64,000 nucleotides of DNA from assembly GCA_012840225.1 (NCBI GenBank), contig DULU01000085.1:1-64000 (forward strand), read 5' to 3'. The translations under genes and the position numbers were made by a program. Below the pieces are notes generated by a model, which saw nothing but the letters and a program-made list of their open reading frames with translations, searched no databases and had not been told where the DNA came from. Source of the DNA: Bacillota bacterium (GTDB taxonomy: Bacteria > Bacillota > Limnochordia > DTU080). Every line of letters starts with the position of its first letter. Position 1 is the stretch's first letter. This document shows positions 1-9,478 of the stretch, piece after piece.

Positions 1-195
1 ATTTGCAACGAAAGAAATATAATGCTTCTCATCTTCCGGCGGGAGGATTTGAGTATTGCCGGGATCACGGAAAAGATTAAGCAGGCTCTGCCCTGGGCAC
101 CGTTGCGGGACCTGACCGGCTACGATGCGCTGGTCAATTACCTGGAAAAGCAGATGGAGGAATATCGGCAGATAAAAGTGGAGATGCGCAACTAA
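1..195 (+). CDS. C-terminal end of an unidentified protein (5' truncated by window edge)
   Basis: Reading frame 1 is open from the first base to a TAA at 193-195 and gives 64 residues ending in an acidic/basic helix-rich tail (LEKQMEEYRQIKVEMRN). An internal ATG at position 22 exists but has no ribosome-binding site, so the gene most likely begins upstream of the window. I do not recognise the family. It is the only plus-strand gene before the minus-strand sugar block. The following 160 bases contain no convincing gene or terminator. Confidence 0.5.
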   Translation: MCNERNIMLLIFRREDLSIAGITEKIKQALPWAPLRDLTGYDALVNYLEKQMEEYRQIKVEMRN

Positions 196-358
196 GCAAG
201 TAAATTAAGTGGATAATGAAATAATACTTTTATATACCAGCCGGGAGATGGTTCGCAGGGGACCGGCCGGCTGGCGATCCGGCGATGACCTGCGGCATGG
301 AGTGGCTCGCCCCTCTAGAGATGTATTTGTCCCCAACTGGCGGGACAACGGGAGATGG

Positions 359-1507
359 TCAGCTCTGGCTTTCCCGCCGCTCCCAGCCTTCACGGAAAAG
401 GGGGAGCCAGTTACCTGGTTGGTAAGGATGGCGGGCGATTTCCTCGACAACCAAAGAAGCGCCGATGCCGGGGCCTTCCGGTAACTGTACGTAACCGTCT
501 TTCACTACGGCTGTCTGCGTAAGGATTTTCTTCTCCCAGGGTTCATTAAAATCGTCGAAAATCTCGTGTAGGAAGAAATTGGGAGTGGCAGCGTTCAGAT
601 GAGCGCAGACGAGCGAGCAGAGCGGTCCCTGAGCGGAATGCGGGGCGGTTACGGCATGGTGGGCGTGGGCCATGGCGCATACCTGCTTAGCTGTGGCCAG
701 GCCTAAAAATTGCGGCTCCAGCTGGACGATATGAATAGCGTCGGCGGAGAGCAGTTGGGCAAATTCCTCCCTTGAGGAGTAATCCTCGCCGCAGGCAATA
801 GGTACAGGGCTGCGCCGGGCTACTTCGATGACGGCGCTGATCGGATGGGGCGGCACCGGTGTCTCAAACCAGGTCGGTTGGACAGGAGCCATGGCTTCAG
901 CTATGGTAAGCGCTGTATAAACGCTGAAACGATTATGGCCTTCTATGAGGATATCGACATCGGGACCGACCGCCTCCCGTACGGCCTTGATAATCTCCAA
1001 AGCCAGGTGCAGTTCTTTTCTCTCCATTGTCCGCCAGGCGGAACCGAAGGGATCGAATTTCAGGGCAGTGTAGCCCTTGGCGACCACTTCCTTCGCCTTC
1101 CGATAGAAGTGTTCCGGAGTGCGCGGCCCCCGGTACCAGCCATTGGCATAGGCTCTCATTTTATCCCGGCACTGCCCGCCCAGGAGGTTGTAAAGCGGCT
1201 GCCCCGCAGCTTTTCCCATTATATCCCAGCAGGCAAATTCCATCGCCGCCAGGGCAGCCCCCTGGATTTGGCCGCCCATGCTGTAATAATCCCGGGTCAG
1301 GCGCAGATTGATTTCCTCTACCTGGAAAGGATCGAGGCCGATGATCAGCGGTTTCATCTCATGTATGGCCGTCTCTACAGTTAAAGTAAAGCCATTTAGA
1401 GTACCCTCTCCCACTCCGGTCAGGCCTTCGTCAGTTTCCACCTGGGCAAAGAGCCAGTTTTTCCAGGGGTTACCGACAATAAATGTTTTCACATCGGTGA
1501 TACGCAT
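359..1507 (-). CDS. Mandelate racemase/muconate lactonizing (enolase superfamily) protein, probable sugar-acid dehydratase
   Basis: The 382-residue protein has the enolase-superfamily layout: an N-terminal capping domain (about 1-115) and a beta/alpha barrel. The expected metal ligands are visible as E189 (LIEGHNRF), E215 (WFETPVPP) and E241 (ACGEDYSS). Candidate catalytic residues are K150 (TALKFDPFG), H191 and H290 (TAPHSAQG). These match the galactonate/gluconate dehydratase-like part of the family, which removes water from aldonic acids to give 2-keto-3-deoxy acids. The exact substrate cannot be read from the sequence. It lies downstream of the MFS transporter on the same strand (78 bp gap), so import and dehydration of a sugar acid may be linked. 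A GGAGG lies 11 bases before the ATG. Confidence 0.8.
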   Translation of the reverse strand: MRITDVKTFIVGNPWKNWLFAQVETDEGLTGVGEGTLNGFTLTVETAIHEMKPLIIGLDPFQVEEINLRLTRDYYSMGGQIQGAALAAMEFACWDIMGKAAGQPLYNLLGGQCRDKMRAYANGWYRGPRTPEHFYRKAKEVVAKGYTALKFDPFGSAWRTMERKELHLALEIIKAVREAVGPDVDILIEGHNRFSVYTALTIAEAMAPVQPTWFETPVPPHPISAVIEVARRSPVPIACGEDYSSREEFAQLLSADAIHIVQLEPQFLGLATAKQVCAMAHAHHAVTAPHSAQGPLCSLVCAHLNAATPNFFLHEIFDDFNEPWEKKILTQTAVVKDGYVQLPEGPGIGASLVVEEIARHPYQPGNWLPLFREGWERRESQS

Positions 1508-1585
1508 CCGCCATCCGGCCTCCTATTCTTTTTCCATACTTTTTCTATTCCCCGATTTATTGCCCACTCTTTATTCATACCTGAA

Positions 1586-2791
1586 TTATACCTGCATCAC
1601 TTTAGACTGTTTTGCCTGTGCAAAGGCATCTCGCCATCTGATCAAAAGAAGGGCGGTCCCGGTGAGGAGAAAGCCGGCCAGGACAAATGCCGGTCCCATG
1701 CCGGCGGCTTGGGTAACGAAGCCGAAAAGCAAGGGATTGGTAACCTGCGCCAAGCGGTTGCCCGTCAGGCGTAGGCCCATGGCCAGCCCTTTCTCATGGT
1801 CACCGGCGGCATCGGCTACAGCTATCATGCTCAAAGGCTGGCAGAGGCCGATGCCCAGCCCGACCATCACCGAAGTGAGAAGCAAAGGCCAAAAGCCGGT
1901 AAAAAGGGGGATGGTGCCGATGCCGGCGGCACTGAGCAGGATGGAGCCTGAGAGCACTATATACCTGGCTCCGGCCAGCTTCACGATCACGGGTAAAAAG
2001 GGACGCACGACCACGGAAGCCAGAGCACGGGCCGAGGTGTGCATGCTGATGATGGTAGCCGAATAGCCCAAGCCGGACATATATAAAGGAAAGAAAGCGG
2101 TACGCACTCCCTGAGCAAATAACACCCCGAAGCTGGAAACGATGCCGGCCTGCACGCCTTGCTTTTTGATCAGATGGCGCAATTGCGCACCGTTATGAAA
2201 GATGGACCTGCTCCGGCCACTCCCGGCGTTCTCGAGCCGGGGCCTGGTTTTAGGCATAAACATGACAATGGCCAGCGGAGCCAAGCTGAAGAGGGAGGCG
2301 AGGCGAAAAGCGGCTTGATATCCCCAATGATCTGCGGTTATCCCGCCAATCACCGGGCCAAAGAGCTGCCCGGCGGAGGCAAAGGTGGTAAACCAGCCAA
2401 AATTGGTCTCCCTGTTCTCTGCCGAACCGATACGCCCGGTATAGGTTTGAGCAGCCACCACCACAGCCAGATGAGCCAATCCGGCCAGGCATTCGCCGGT
2501 GATGATGCTGATGTAACCGCCTCCCCACCCGACAATGGCCGAAGCGGCGGCCAAGCCCACGCTGCCCCAGGTGATGAGACAGCGTTCGCCGAAGCGATCG
2601 ACCAGCGATCCGGCAGGAACGGCCATAAGCAAGGGAAAGAAAGAATGGGAAGCCACCACCAGTCCCACAGCCACAGAACCGGCTCCGAATGATGCTGCAT
2701 ATAGGGCTACCAAGGGGCGGGTGATGGATATGGCAAAAAAGGCGGTGGCGGCGGAAAAACAGATGATGAGCAATTGTTGCCGGGAATTCAT
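1586..2791 (-). CDS. Major facilitator superfamily transporter
   Basis: This 401-residue, strongly hydrophobic protein has about 12 predicted membrane spans. The MFS loop 2-3 motif is visible near residues 60-70 (GSLVDRFGER), and a second half follows a central basic loop around residues 190-210. It is a drug:H+ or sugar/organic-acid antiporter-type MFS protein; the substrate is not determinable. It is transcribed toward the sugar-acid dehydratase gene and divergently from the ROK regulator at 3060, a layout typical of a regulated catabolic transporter. Confidence 0.8.
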   Translation of the reverse strand: MNSRQQLLIICFSAATAFFAISITRPLVALYAASFGAGSVAVGLVVASHSFFPLLMAVPAGSLVDRFGERCLITWGSVGLAAASAIVGWGGGYISIITGECLAGLAHLAVVVAAQTYTGRIGSAENRETNFGWFTTFASAGQLFGPVIGGITADHWGYQAAFRLASLFSLAPLAIVMFMPKTRPRLENAGSGRSRSIFHNGAQLRHLIKKQGVQAGIVSSFGVLFAQGVRTAFFPLYMSGLGYSATIISMHTSARALASVVVRPFLPVIVKLAGARYIVLSGSILLSAAGIGTIPLFTGFWPLLLTSVMVGLGIGLCQPLSMIAVADAAGDHEKGLAMGLRLTGNRLAQVTNPLLFGFVTQAAGMGPAFVLAGFLLTGTALLLIRWRDAFAQAKQSKVMQV

Positions 2792-2981
2792 GAAGTGCTA
2801 GCTGCCTCCAGGAGATAACATTTGGCTCGTTTTTACATGCTCATTCTCCATCTCTATTTCTTTACGGCAGCGGCATCTGCCTCCGGCAAAATTGGTCTCT
2901 TGGATAGGTTTTTTCTTTTTATGGCGGAATCTATTTTTGAGACCGCAGCCAGGAAAGAAGCCTGACGCCTGGCAATGATAT

Positions 2982-3050
2982 GAACATGGACAAGGGCATA
3001 GACAAGGACACGGACATGGACACGGACATGGACATGGACAAGGAGATGGA
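2982..3050 (+). repeat. GGACAT/GGACAC hexamer tract upstream of the ROK gene
   Basis: A run of near-identical 6-base units (GGACAT, GGACAC, GGACAA) fills the 70 bases before the ROK start. It is open in the ROK frame, where it would encode alternating Gly-His/Gly-Gln pairs. It contains no start codon in that frame and is preceded by an in-frame TGA at 2976-2978. It therefore reads as an expanded 5' leader, ending in the AAGGAG used as ribosome-binding site, rather than as part of the protein. Confidence 0.6.
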
Positions 3051-3059
3051 GACAGAGCC

Positions 3060-4253
3060 TTGCAGACAGCAGATTCCGCTTTAGTCAAAAAGATGAACAA
3101 AGCCATCGTGCTCAATGTCATCAGGCAATCTTCGCCCATATCCAGGGCGGCCGTCTCCAGGATCACCGGTCTGAACAAAGCTACTGTGTCGGCCTTAACT
3201 GCCGAACTCATCGATGAAGGCCATATTATCGAAGTAGGGACAGGCCATTCCACCGGCGGCCGCCGCCCGCAGCTTCTCAGTTTCAATGCCGGCGCCGGTT
3301 TGGTGCTGGGTGTGGAACTGGGCGTTACTTTTATGCGCGCCCTGATATGCAATCTGTCCGGTGAATTGATCGAAAGCAGGGAGCTGGATTTGCCGGTCAA
3401 ACCTACTCCTGAAGAAGGGGTGCGTCTTCTTGTGGAGCTGTGCCACACCTTAATGGCGGTGGCGCCTCCCACGCAGTTGGGTGTGATAGGCGCCGGCATC
3501 GGGGTTCCGGGCAGCGTCGACCTGCAACTCGGCACCGTCTTGGTGGCTCCAAATCTATCCTGGCGGGGGGTTCGGTTGGAGCAGGCTTTGGAGAGGGCTC
3601 TTGGCCTACCGGTGATCATCGATAATGAAGCCAATGCTTCAGCCTTGGGTGAAAAGATGTTCGGCATCGGTACCAGGGCGGATAATCTGATTTATATCAG
3701 CCTGGGAGTAGGGCTGGGCGCCGGGGTGATCAATGATGGCCGGCTTTTGCGCGGCAGTCACGGCATTGCCGGCGAAGTGGGACACATGACCATCGAATCG
3801 GGCGGTCCTCTCTGCAGCTGCGGCAACAGAGGTTGCTGGGAGCTATATTGCTCGGAGAAAGCCTTGCGCAAACGGCTCCCCGCCTATAAGGAGATGAAGC
3901 TGAACGACATCATTGCCGCCGCCGAGAAAGGGGCGCCTGAGGTGATTGCCGCTTTACATGAAATCGGTATCTACCTCGGCATCGGTTTAACCAATCTGGT
4001 ACATGCCTTTGATCCCGAACTGGTGGTGGTGGGGGGACCGCTGGCCCAGGCGGGTAAATGGCTGCTCAATCCGGCGCAGAGGACTCTGCAATCCCGATTG
4101 ATGCCCGGCCCGGCCAGGCAGGTCCCCCTTCTGATCAGCAATTTAGGTCTCAACGCCTGCGCGCTGGGTGCAGCGGCACATCTTCTGGAGGAGCGTTACA
4201 AAACACCCGGCGTGAGCACGTACAAACCCTCGCCGTCCATACCGCGCGCCTGA
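3060..4253 (+). CDS. ROK-family transcriptional regulator
   Basis: The 397-residue protein starts with a winged helix-turn-helix (about residues 10-70, SRAAVSRITGLNKATVSAL) followed by a ROK sugar-kinase-like domain. The domain has the ATP-loop region near residue 85 (GAGLVLGVELG), the DNEANASALGE active-site stretch, and the ROK zinc motif (CSCGNRGCWE). Such proteins (XylR/NagC/Mlc type) repress sugar operons and release DNA on binding a sugar. Divergence from the MFS gene suggests it controls the flanking sugar cluster. The TTG at 3060 is the first possible start in the frame, about 14 bases after AAGGAG; the ATG 30 bases in is an alternative. Confidence 0.85.
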   Translation: MQTADSALVKKMNKAIVLNVIRQSSPISRAAVSRITGLNKATVSALTAELIDEGHIIEVGTGHSTGGRRPQLLSFNAGAGLVLGVELGVTFMRALICNLSGELIESRELDLPVKPTPEEGVRLLVELCHTLMAVAPPTQLGVIGAGIGVPGSVDLQLGTVLVAPNLSWRGVRLEQALERALGLPVIIDNEANASALGEKMFGIGTRADNLIYISLGVGLGAGVINDGRLLRGSHGIAGEVGHMTIESGGPLCSCGNRGCWELYCSEKALRKRLPAYKEMKLNDIIAAAEKGAPEVIAALHEIGIYLGIGLTNLVHAFDPELVVVGGPLAQAGKWLLNPAQRTLQSRLMPGPARQVPLLISNLGLNACALGAAAHLLEERYKTPGVSTYKPSPSIPRA

Positions 4254-4336
4254 TGCCCACATGGCTCACCCGCCTGCCTCGCCCGCCCGGCCGGCCCGGC
4301 GGCGGCTTGCTACCGGAGCTGCCGGGTACGTTTTGT

Positions 4337-5443
4337 CTAGTCATCCAGCACGCCCAGCGGCAGGCCGGTGGGGAATGGTGCGGGGCGCCGGCAGCTGCTG
4401 GTTAGGTAGACATGGCGTTCCGCCTCGGCGGCTTCGTGCAAGGCCACCATGATATCCAGCACATGATAGGTCAGCTCGCCGCTCGCCCGGTGCGGGCGGC
4501 CAGACTTGATGGCATGAGCCATATCCGCCACCCCGAGGCCGCGGCTGTTCTTGTCATAGTTGAAAGCCAGCGGTATATCCTGCCACTCACCTTGCCGCCC
4601 GGCAGGGCGCAGACGTACCGGACCGCCGAAGGTATTAGGATCCGGGACGCTCAAGGTTCCTTCCGTCCCATATACCTCGATCCTCGGCACATTGCCTCCC
4701 CACACGTCGAAACTGGTGACGATGGTGCCCACGGCGCCTGAGGCAAAATCCAGTATGCCGGCTACATGGGTCGGCACGTCGACCTTGATCACCTGACCGT
4801 ATTTCGGCTGACTGGTGATGGTGCGCTCCGGGAAAGTGATGCGGGTGGAGGCGGTCACCCGCCGTACCGGTCCCATAAGTGAGATCAGAGCGGTGAGGTA
4901 ATAGGGTCCCATGTCGAACATGGGACCGCCGCCCGGCTTATAATAAAACTCCGGATCCGGATGCCAGCTTTCATGGCCTCGGCAGAGCATGAAAGCCGTG
5001 GCGGCCACCGGCTCACCGATGGCACCCTCATCGATCAATTTGCGGCAGGTCTGCAAACCGGCTCCCAGAAAGGTATCGGGGGCGCCGCCCACCCGCAAGT
5101 TTTTGGCTGCCGCTGCCTCCAGCACCCGGCGCCCTTCTTCCCTGTTGATGCCGAGTGGTTTTTCCACATAAACGTGCTTACCGGCCTCAAGTGCCGCCAT
5201 ATTAACCTCGGCATGAGCCGCCGGAATGGTGAGATTCACGACGATTTGAATATCGGGATCAGCCAGCAACTCCTCCGGCCGGCAAGCCTTTGGAATGCCA
5301 TATTCCTCCGCCCTGGCCGCAGCACGCTCCTCGATCAAGTCCGCGCAGGCCGTGATGTTCAATATCTTGAACACTTTCTGGGACTGGAGATAGATACCGC
5401 TGATCTTCCCGCAGCCAATTACCCCAACATTGACCTTCTCCAA
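4337..5443 (-). CDS. Gfo/Idh/MocA family NAD(P)-dependent oxidoreductase
   Basis: A Rossmann fold at the N-terminus ([16 protein letters not shown]) is followed by the family signature [11 protein letters not shown] near residue 95 and a C-terminal alpha/beta domain; 368 residues is a normal length. These enzymes oxidise or reduce sugar hydroxyls (inositol, glucose, 1,5-anhydro sugars); the substrate is unknown. It is the last gene of a minus-strand set with xylulokinase, a second Gfo/Idh protein and a ThuA-like protein. A 340-base repeat-rich spacer separates it from thuA. Confidence 0.85.
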   Translation of the reverse strand: MEKVNVGVIGCGKISGIYLQSQKVFKILNITACADLIEERAAARAEEYGIPKACRPEELLADPDIQIVVNLTIPAAHAEVNMAALEAGKHVYVEKPLGINREEGRRVLEAAAAKNLRVGGAPDTFLGAGLQTCRKLIDEGAIGEPVAATAFMLCRGHESWHPDPEFYYKPGGGPMFDMGPYYLTALISLMGPVRRVTASTRITFPERTITSQPKYGQVIKVDVPTHVAGILDFASGAVGTIVTSFDVWGGNVPRIEVYGTEGTLSVPDPNTFGGPVRLRPAGRQGEWQDIPLAFNYDKNSRGLGVADMAHAIKSGRPHRASGELTYHVLDIMVALHEAAEAERHVYLTSSCRRPAPFPTGLPLGVLDD

Positions 5444-5558
5444 AAGCCGGCCTCCCTAGCTAACTTGGATTAATTTGGATTTTGTACTTTTTATATATTT
5501 ATATTTTTATATATGTTTATATTTGGTCATAAGGCGAACTTTGCCCGTAGCCCGCCAG

Positions 5559-5634
5559 CAGTCCTGTAATCCGGCAGCAGTCCTGTAGTCCGGCAGCAGT
5601 CCTGTAGTCCGGCAGCAGTCCTGTAGTCCGGCAG
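5559..5634. repeat. Four tandem copies of a 19-bp unit
   Basis: The unit CAGTCCTGTAGTCCGGCAG begins at 5559, 5578, 5597 and 5616, with one base change in the first copy. It is part of the 341-base gene-free stretch 5444-5784, which otherwise holds an AT-rich segment (5465-5530) next to the Gfo/Idh start and the 14-bp repeat described separately. Confidence 0.85.
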
Positions 5635-5652
5635 GCCAACAGGCCGCAACGC

Positions 5653-5782
5653 CGCCTCCCGTCTGCCGCCTCCCGCCTGCCGCCTCCCGTCTGCCGCCTC
5701 CCGCCTGCCGCCTCCCGTCTGCCGCCTCCCGCCTGCCGCCTCCCGCCTCCCGCCTGCCGCCTCCCGTCTCCCGCCTGCCGCC
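5653..5782. repeat. Degenerate 14-bp tandem repeat (CGCCTCCCGTCTGC-like)
   Basis: About nine units of CGCCTCCCGTCTGC or CGCCTCCCGCCTGC, with 7-bp half units near the end, fill this stretch right up to the thuA stop codon. Open frames across it would encode Gly-Arg-Arg-rich peptides with no family resemblance, so I treat them as artefacts of the repeat. The tract sits in the transcript between thuA and the downstream Gfo/Idh gene. Confidence 0.8.
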
Positions 5783-5784
5783 GG

Positions 5785-6429
5785 TCAGCGGCTTGCCCAG
5801 AGCATGCCGCGCTGGACAATTGTCCGTGCTTCGGGCACATCGAAGTCTTTGGCCACATGACCCAGCGAGCAATAAAACACCCGACCTTGACCCCATCTTC
5901 TTTTCCAGACTACGGGCATCACGGTGCCTTCAATCCAGGGGCAATGCTCCCCGCCGAACCTGGTCACCGCCAGCACTTCGTTGGAGGGATCAACATGCAT
6001 GTAATATTGCTCCGAATGCATTTTGAAATCATCGAGGCCGGCTGTGATGGGATCGGTCTTGTTGGTGATATTGACTACATAATCTATCACCCCGCCGGGA
6101 TGGGCTACCCATTGCCCGCCCACCATAAACTGGTAGTCGGTGCTCTGGCGGAAAGAATCGCCCATACCGCCGTGCCAGCCGGCAATGCCCACCCCGCTCT
6201 CAATGGCTTTGAGCAAGCCTTTGCATTGCGCCTTGCTGATCTCGCCCATCGTCCACACCGGGACGATCAGATCCAGTGCCATCATTTTGTCTTCGTCGGT
6301 ATAGACATCGAGGCTTTCGCTGATCTCCACGTCATAGCCGACCGAACTGAGAAACGGGGCGAAAATATCCACGCACTGTTTCGGCTCGTGACCCGACCAG
6401 CCACCCCACACCATCAAGGCTTTCTTCAA
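5785..6429 (-). CDS. ThuA-like protein (trehalose utilization family)
   Basis: This 214-residue protein opens with the family's typical start ([17 protein letters not shown]) and keeps the glutamine-amidotransferase-like fold. It has an internal [10 protein letters not shown] stretch and a C-terminal [12 protein letters not shown] strand. ThuA-like proteins accompany Gfo/Idh oxidoreductases in the metabolism of disaccharides and 3-keto sugars; the chemistry is not firmly settled. The start is taken as TTG at 6429 because AAGGAG lies 9 bases before it. The nearby ATG at 6438 directly abuts that AAGGAG and so cannot use it. It sits between two Gfo/Idh genes. Confidence 0.75.
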   Translation of the reverse strand: MKKALMVWGGWSGHEPKQCVDIFAPFLSSVGYDVEISESLDVYTDEDKMMALDLIVPVWTMGEISKAQCKGLLKAIESGVGIAGWHGGMGDSFRQSTDYQFMVGGQWVAHPGGVIDYVVNITNKTDPITAGLDDFKMHSEQYYMHVDPSNEVLAVTRFGGEHCPWIEGTVMPVVWKRRWGQGRVFYCSLGHVAKDFDVPEARTIVQRGMLWASR

Positions 6430-6518
6430 TGGACACATCTCCTTGCACTTCTGTATTTCCGGTGTTATTTCCACCCCGGCTGTGCTGCGCTGGTGGCGCT
6501 TTACTGCACAGCGCCGTC

Positions 6519-7691
6519 TCAACCGTTCACCTGCTCCACAGGGATCCAGGTCTTCTCTTTGACCGATTGCTCTACCGCTTCCAGCACAGCCTGACACTTG
6601 ACGCCGTCGACGAAGCTGGGGGCTATGGCGGTATCGTTGGCGATAGCTTCCAAGAATTCATATACCTCATGGATGAAGCTATGCTCCCAGCCGATGATGT
6701 GGCCGGCCGGCCAGTAGGCACTGATATAGGGATGAGAGCCCTCGCCCACCAGCACGGTGCGCCAACCTTGCCGCCCCTGAGGATCATCTTTCAGATAGAG
6801 CTGGATCTCGTTCAGTCTCTCGATGTTCCACTTGATCGATCCTTTGCTGCCGTTGATCTCAATGGAGTGAGCGTTGCGATTCCCGGTGGCAAACCTGGTG
6901 GCTTCGAAAGTGCCGAGAACATCGTTGCTGAACTTGGCCAGGAAGGCGGCCGAATCTTCCACGGTCACCGGCCCTTTCTTCTCCGACGCACTGCCCGTGG
7001 CTCCCAGGCCCTCGTCAAAGGCCTGCGGCAGCGGCCGCTCGCTGATGAAGGTCTTCATCATGCCCACCACTTCGGCAATATCGCCTACCAGGTAGTGAGC
7101 GAGATCGATGGTATGCGCCGCCAGGTCGCCGAGAGGACCGGAACCGCACAACTCCTTCTGCAGGCGCCACACCAGCGGGAAATCGGGATCGATGATGAAA
7201 TCCTGCAGGTAGGTGCCGCGGAAAAGATATGGCTCGCCGATCAAACCTTCGTCGATCCACTGCTTGGCGAGGATAATGGCAGGAATTTTCCGGCAGTTGA
7301 AAGCTACCATATGTTTGACACCGGCCTTTTGCACCGCAGCCAGCATGGCTTTGGCGTCGGCCAGGTTGTTGGCCAAGGGCTTCTCGCAGATGATATGCTT
7401 TCCGGCTTCAGCAGCGGCTATGGCAATCTCTTTATGCGTGTTGCCGGGGGAGCCGATATCGATGATATCGATGTCATCCCGCTTGAGCAGGTTCCGCCAG
7501 TCGGTCTCGTAACTCTCCCAGCGCCATTTGGCAGCCGCAGCCTTCACCGCAGCCTCATCCCGGCCGCAGATGGCCCTCATGGCCACAGGACGTGTCAAAT
7601 TGAAAAAGAATCCCACATCATGGTAAGCCTGGCTGTGCGCTTTTCCCATAAAACGATATCCGATCATCCCCACGCCTATTGGCTTGCTCAT
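6519..7691 (-). CDS. Gfo/Idh/MocA family oxidoreductase
   Basis: About 390 residues with an N-terminal NAD(P)-binding fold ([16 protein letters not shown]), the signature [12 protein letters not shown], and a C-terminal sheet domain containing a [18 protein letters not shown] helix with the usual Asp/His pair. It is only distantly similar to the Gfo/Idh protein at 4337-5443, so the two probably catalyse different steps. GGAGG lies 8 bases before the chosen ATG, with two other in-frame starts within 6 bases upstream. It is preceded by xylulokinase on the same strand (51 bp). Confidence 0.85.
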   Translation of the reverse strand: MSKPIGVGMIGYRFMGKAHSQAYHDVGFFFNLTRPVAMRAICGRDEAAVKAAAAKWRWESYETDWRNLLKRDDIDIIDIGSPGNTHKEIAIAAAEAGKHIICEKPLANNLADAKAMLAAVQKAGVKHMVAFNCRKIPAIILAKQWIDEGLIGEPYLFRGTYLQDFIIDPDFPLVWRLQKELCGSGPLGDLAAHTIDLAHYLVGDIAEVVGMMKTFISERPLPQAFDEGLGATGSASEKKGPVTVEDSAAFLAKFSNDVLGTFEATRFATGNRNAHSIEINGSKGSIKWNIERLNEIQLYLKDDPQGRQGWRTVLVGEGSHPYISAYWPAGHIIGWEHSFIHEVYEFLEAIANDTAIAPSFVDGVKCQAVLEAVEQSVKEKTWIPVEQVNG

Positions 7692-7742
7692 CATCACTAC
7701 CTCCCGCTGTCTTATTATTATTATTTTTATTTACATTTATAT

Positions 7743-9284
7743 TTATTGCCCTACACCCGCCACTGCCGTCCGCGCCCTGGCAAAGAGGGGTCGCAGCGCC
7801 GGGTACAGATCGCGGTAGATTTCATAGGTCCGGTCATATATGGCAGCCAGGCCGGCATCCGGTTCATAGCTGGTCCGGATCTTCACCGTCGCCTTCACTG
7901 CTTCGGTTATATCTTTATATATCCCGGCGGCTACGGCAGCGAGCAAACCGGCACCGAACGCCGGTCCTTCATCAATCCGGGGCACCTCCACTACGGCCTG
8001 CATGATATCGGCCTGCATCTGCAGCCACAGCGGGCTTTTCGCCCCGCCGCCGATGGCCCGCAGGCTCTTTATCGCCTGGCCGGCCTCCCGCATCAACACT
8101 ACAGAATCCCGCAGCCCGTAAGTGATACCTTCCATTACCGCCCGTATCAGGTGAGCCCGACGGTGGGCTGAGGAGATGCCGAAGAATACGCCCCTGGCAT
8201 TGGCGTCGGCATGCGGGGTGCGCTCACCGTTCAGATATGGTAGAAATATAACGCCCCCGGCGCCGGCCGGGACTGAAGCTGCCGCCTTGTCCATCAGCTG
8301 GTACGGGCTCCGCCCGCCGGCTTCGGCCTGCTGCACCTCCAGGTGCCCCAGTTCCCTGCGGAACCACTGGTAGCTCAAACCGGCGGCCAGCATGACCCCC
8401 ATCAGATACCAGCGGTCCGGTGCCGCGTGATTGAACAGATGCAGCTTGCCGTCTGGAGATACTGCCGGCGACGCCAGCGGAGCCAATATTACCCCGGAAG
8501 AGCCGATGCTCGACAACGCCTGGCCGGGCTCCACCACACCTGCCCCCACCGCCCCGCAAGCATTGTCAGCCCCGCCGCCGGCTACCGGTATGCCCGGCAA
8601 CAGTCCCGTCGCTGCCGCGGCCGCAGGGGTGATTTCCCCGATGGCCTCCCAGGAATGCTTCACCGGCGGGAGTATGTAGCTCGGCAGACCCAGTTTGTCC
8701 ACCACATCTTCCGCCCAGTCACCGGCGGCCACATTAAACAGCAGGCTGCCGGCGGCATCGGACATCTCCGTCACTATTTCCCCGGTGAGCCGGTAGTTGA
8801 TGTAATCCTTCGGCAGGAAGACCGTAGCCGCTTTCTCCAGGCTTTCCGGTTCGTTTTGCGCCAACCATACCAGTTTGGGCGCGGTGAAACCTTCCAGCGC
8901 CGGGTTGCCCGTCGCCTGCAATAGCTGCGTCACTCCTACCTTTTCCTCTATGTAGCGACAGGCCTCAGTGGTCCTGGTGTCGCACCACAATATGGGCGGC
9001 CTGACCACCTTGCCCTCCCGGTCGATAAGGACCGAGCCGTGCATCTGGCCTGAGAGGCCTACCCCTTTCACCTCTTCAGCCTTTATTCCCGCCGCCTGCC
9101 TGGCTTTTTGTATGGCTTGGCAGGTGGCCCGCCACCAGTCTTCCGCATCCTGCTCCGCCCACCCCGGCTGGGGATGGTGCAGCGGATACTCCACCGTCGC
9201 CTGCCCTACCAGCTCACCTTCCGCCGTTATGACTAGGGCTTTCGTTCCGCTGGTGCCGATATCCACCCCTATTACGTAGCTCAT
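7743..9284 (-). CDS. xylB: Xylulokinase (FGGY carbohydrate kinase)
   Basis: The 513-residue protein has the two actin-like domains of FGGY kinases. It shows the N-terminal phosphate-binding strand (VIGVDIGTSGTKA), the substrate region PPILWCDTRTTEA, DNACGAVGAGV with the catalytic Asp, and the C-terminal GGGAKSPLWLQMQADI. This pattern is closest to D-xylulokinase, which makes xylulose 5-phosphate for the pentose phosphate pathway. The start is the ATG at 9284, five bases after GGAGGTGGG, rather than the longer frame reaching 9314. It is the first gene of the sugar operon. Confidence 0.88.
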   Translation of the reverse strand: MSYVIGVDIGTSGTKALVITAEGELVGQATVEYPLHHPQPGWAEQDAEDWWRATCQAIQKARQAAGIKAEEVKGVGLSGQMHGSVLIDREGKVVRPPILWCDTRTTEACRYIEEKVGVTQLLQATGNPALEGFTAPKLVWLAQNEPESLEKAATVFLPKDYINYRLTGEIVTEMSDAAGSLLFNVAAGDWAEDVVDKLGLPSYILPPVKHSWEAIGEITPAAAAATGLLPGIPVAGGGADNACGAVGAGVVEPGQALSSIGSSGVILAPLASPAVSPDGKLHLFNHAAPDRWYLMGVMLAAGLSYQWFRRELGHLEVQQAEAGGRSPYQLMDKAAASVPAGAGGVIFLPYLNGERTPHADANARGVFFGISSAHRRAHLIRAVMEGITYGLRDSVVLMREAGQAIKSLRAIGGGAKSPLWLQMQADIMQAVVEVPRIDEGPAFGAGLLAAVAAGIYKDITEAVKATVKIRTSYEPDAGLAAIYDRTYEIYRDLYPALRPLFARARTAVAGVGQ

Positions 9285-9338
9285 TACCCACCTCCAGTGC
9301 ATCCCGTCTTCCATCTTTGTTTAGCCGATAAACTTTGC

Positions 9339-9353
9339 ACACTATATCAGTGT
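9339..9353. promoter_or_regulatory. Candidate operator (15-bp palindrome) upstream of xylB
   Basis: ACACT-ATATC-AGTGT is a perfect 5-bp inverted repeat about 55 bases before the xylB start. It is followed further upstream by repeated TTGGCTGCA-type words (9405-9460). Its position suits an operator for the xylB-Gfo/Idh-thuA operon, possibly for the ROK regulator, but no second copy was found before the MFS gene. The rest of 9285-9478 holds no gene. Confidence 0.3.
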
Positions 9354-9478
9354 TTATACACAGCCAACCCTTTTCCTGCAAAGCGGTCGGCTTCAGGCAT
9401 TATAGTTGACAGGCTGCAGTTGATTGGCTGCATTCAGCTTGCCTGCAGTTTATTGGCTGCAGCCGCTCCACTTCAGCT

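Noticed and set aside
5559-5634. Possible CRISPR array
   Set aside because: The 19-bp units are directly adjacent with no unique spacers and no cas genes are near.
5507-5896. Long overlapping frames across the 14-bp repeat (Gly-Arg-Arg-rich peptides)
   Set aside because: They come from the repeat itself, overlap the thuA gene, and have no start signal or family resemblance.
6429-8171. 580-codon plus-strand frame opposite the Gfo/Idh and xylulokinase genes
   Set aside because: It is the antisense of two well-matched genes; high GC content keeps the opposite frame open.
9405-9478. tRNA(Sec) gene near selA-selB
   Set aside because: The repeated GGCTGCA words do not form a cloverleaf and no T-loop sequence was found; no tRNA could be supported anywhere in the window.
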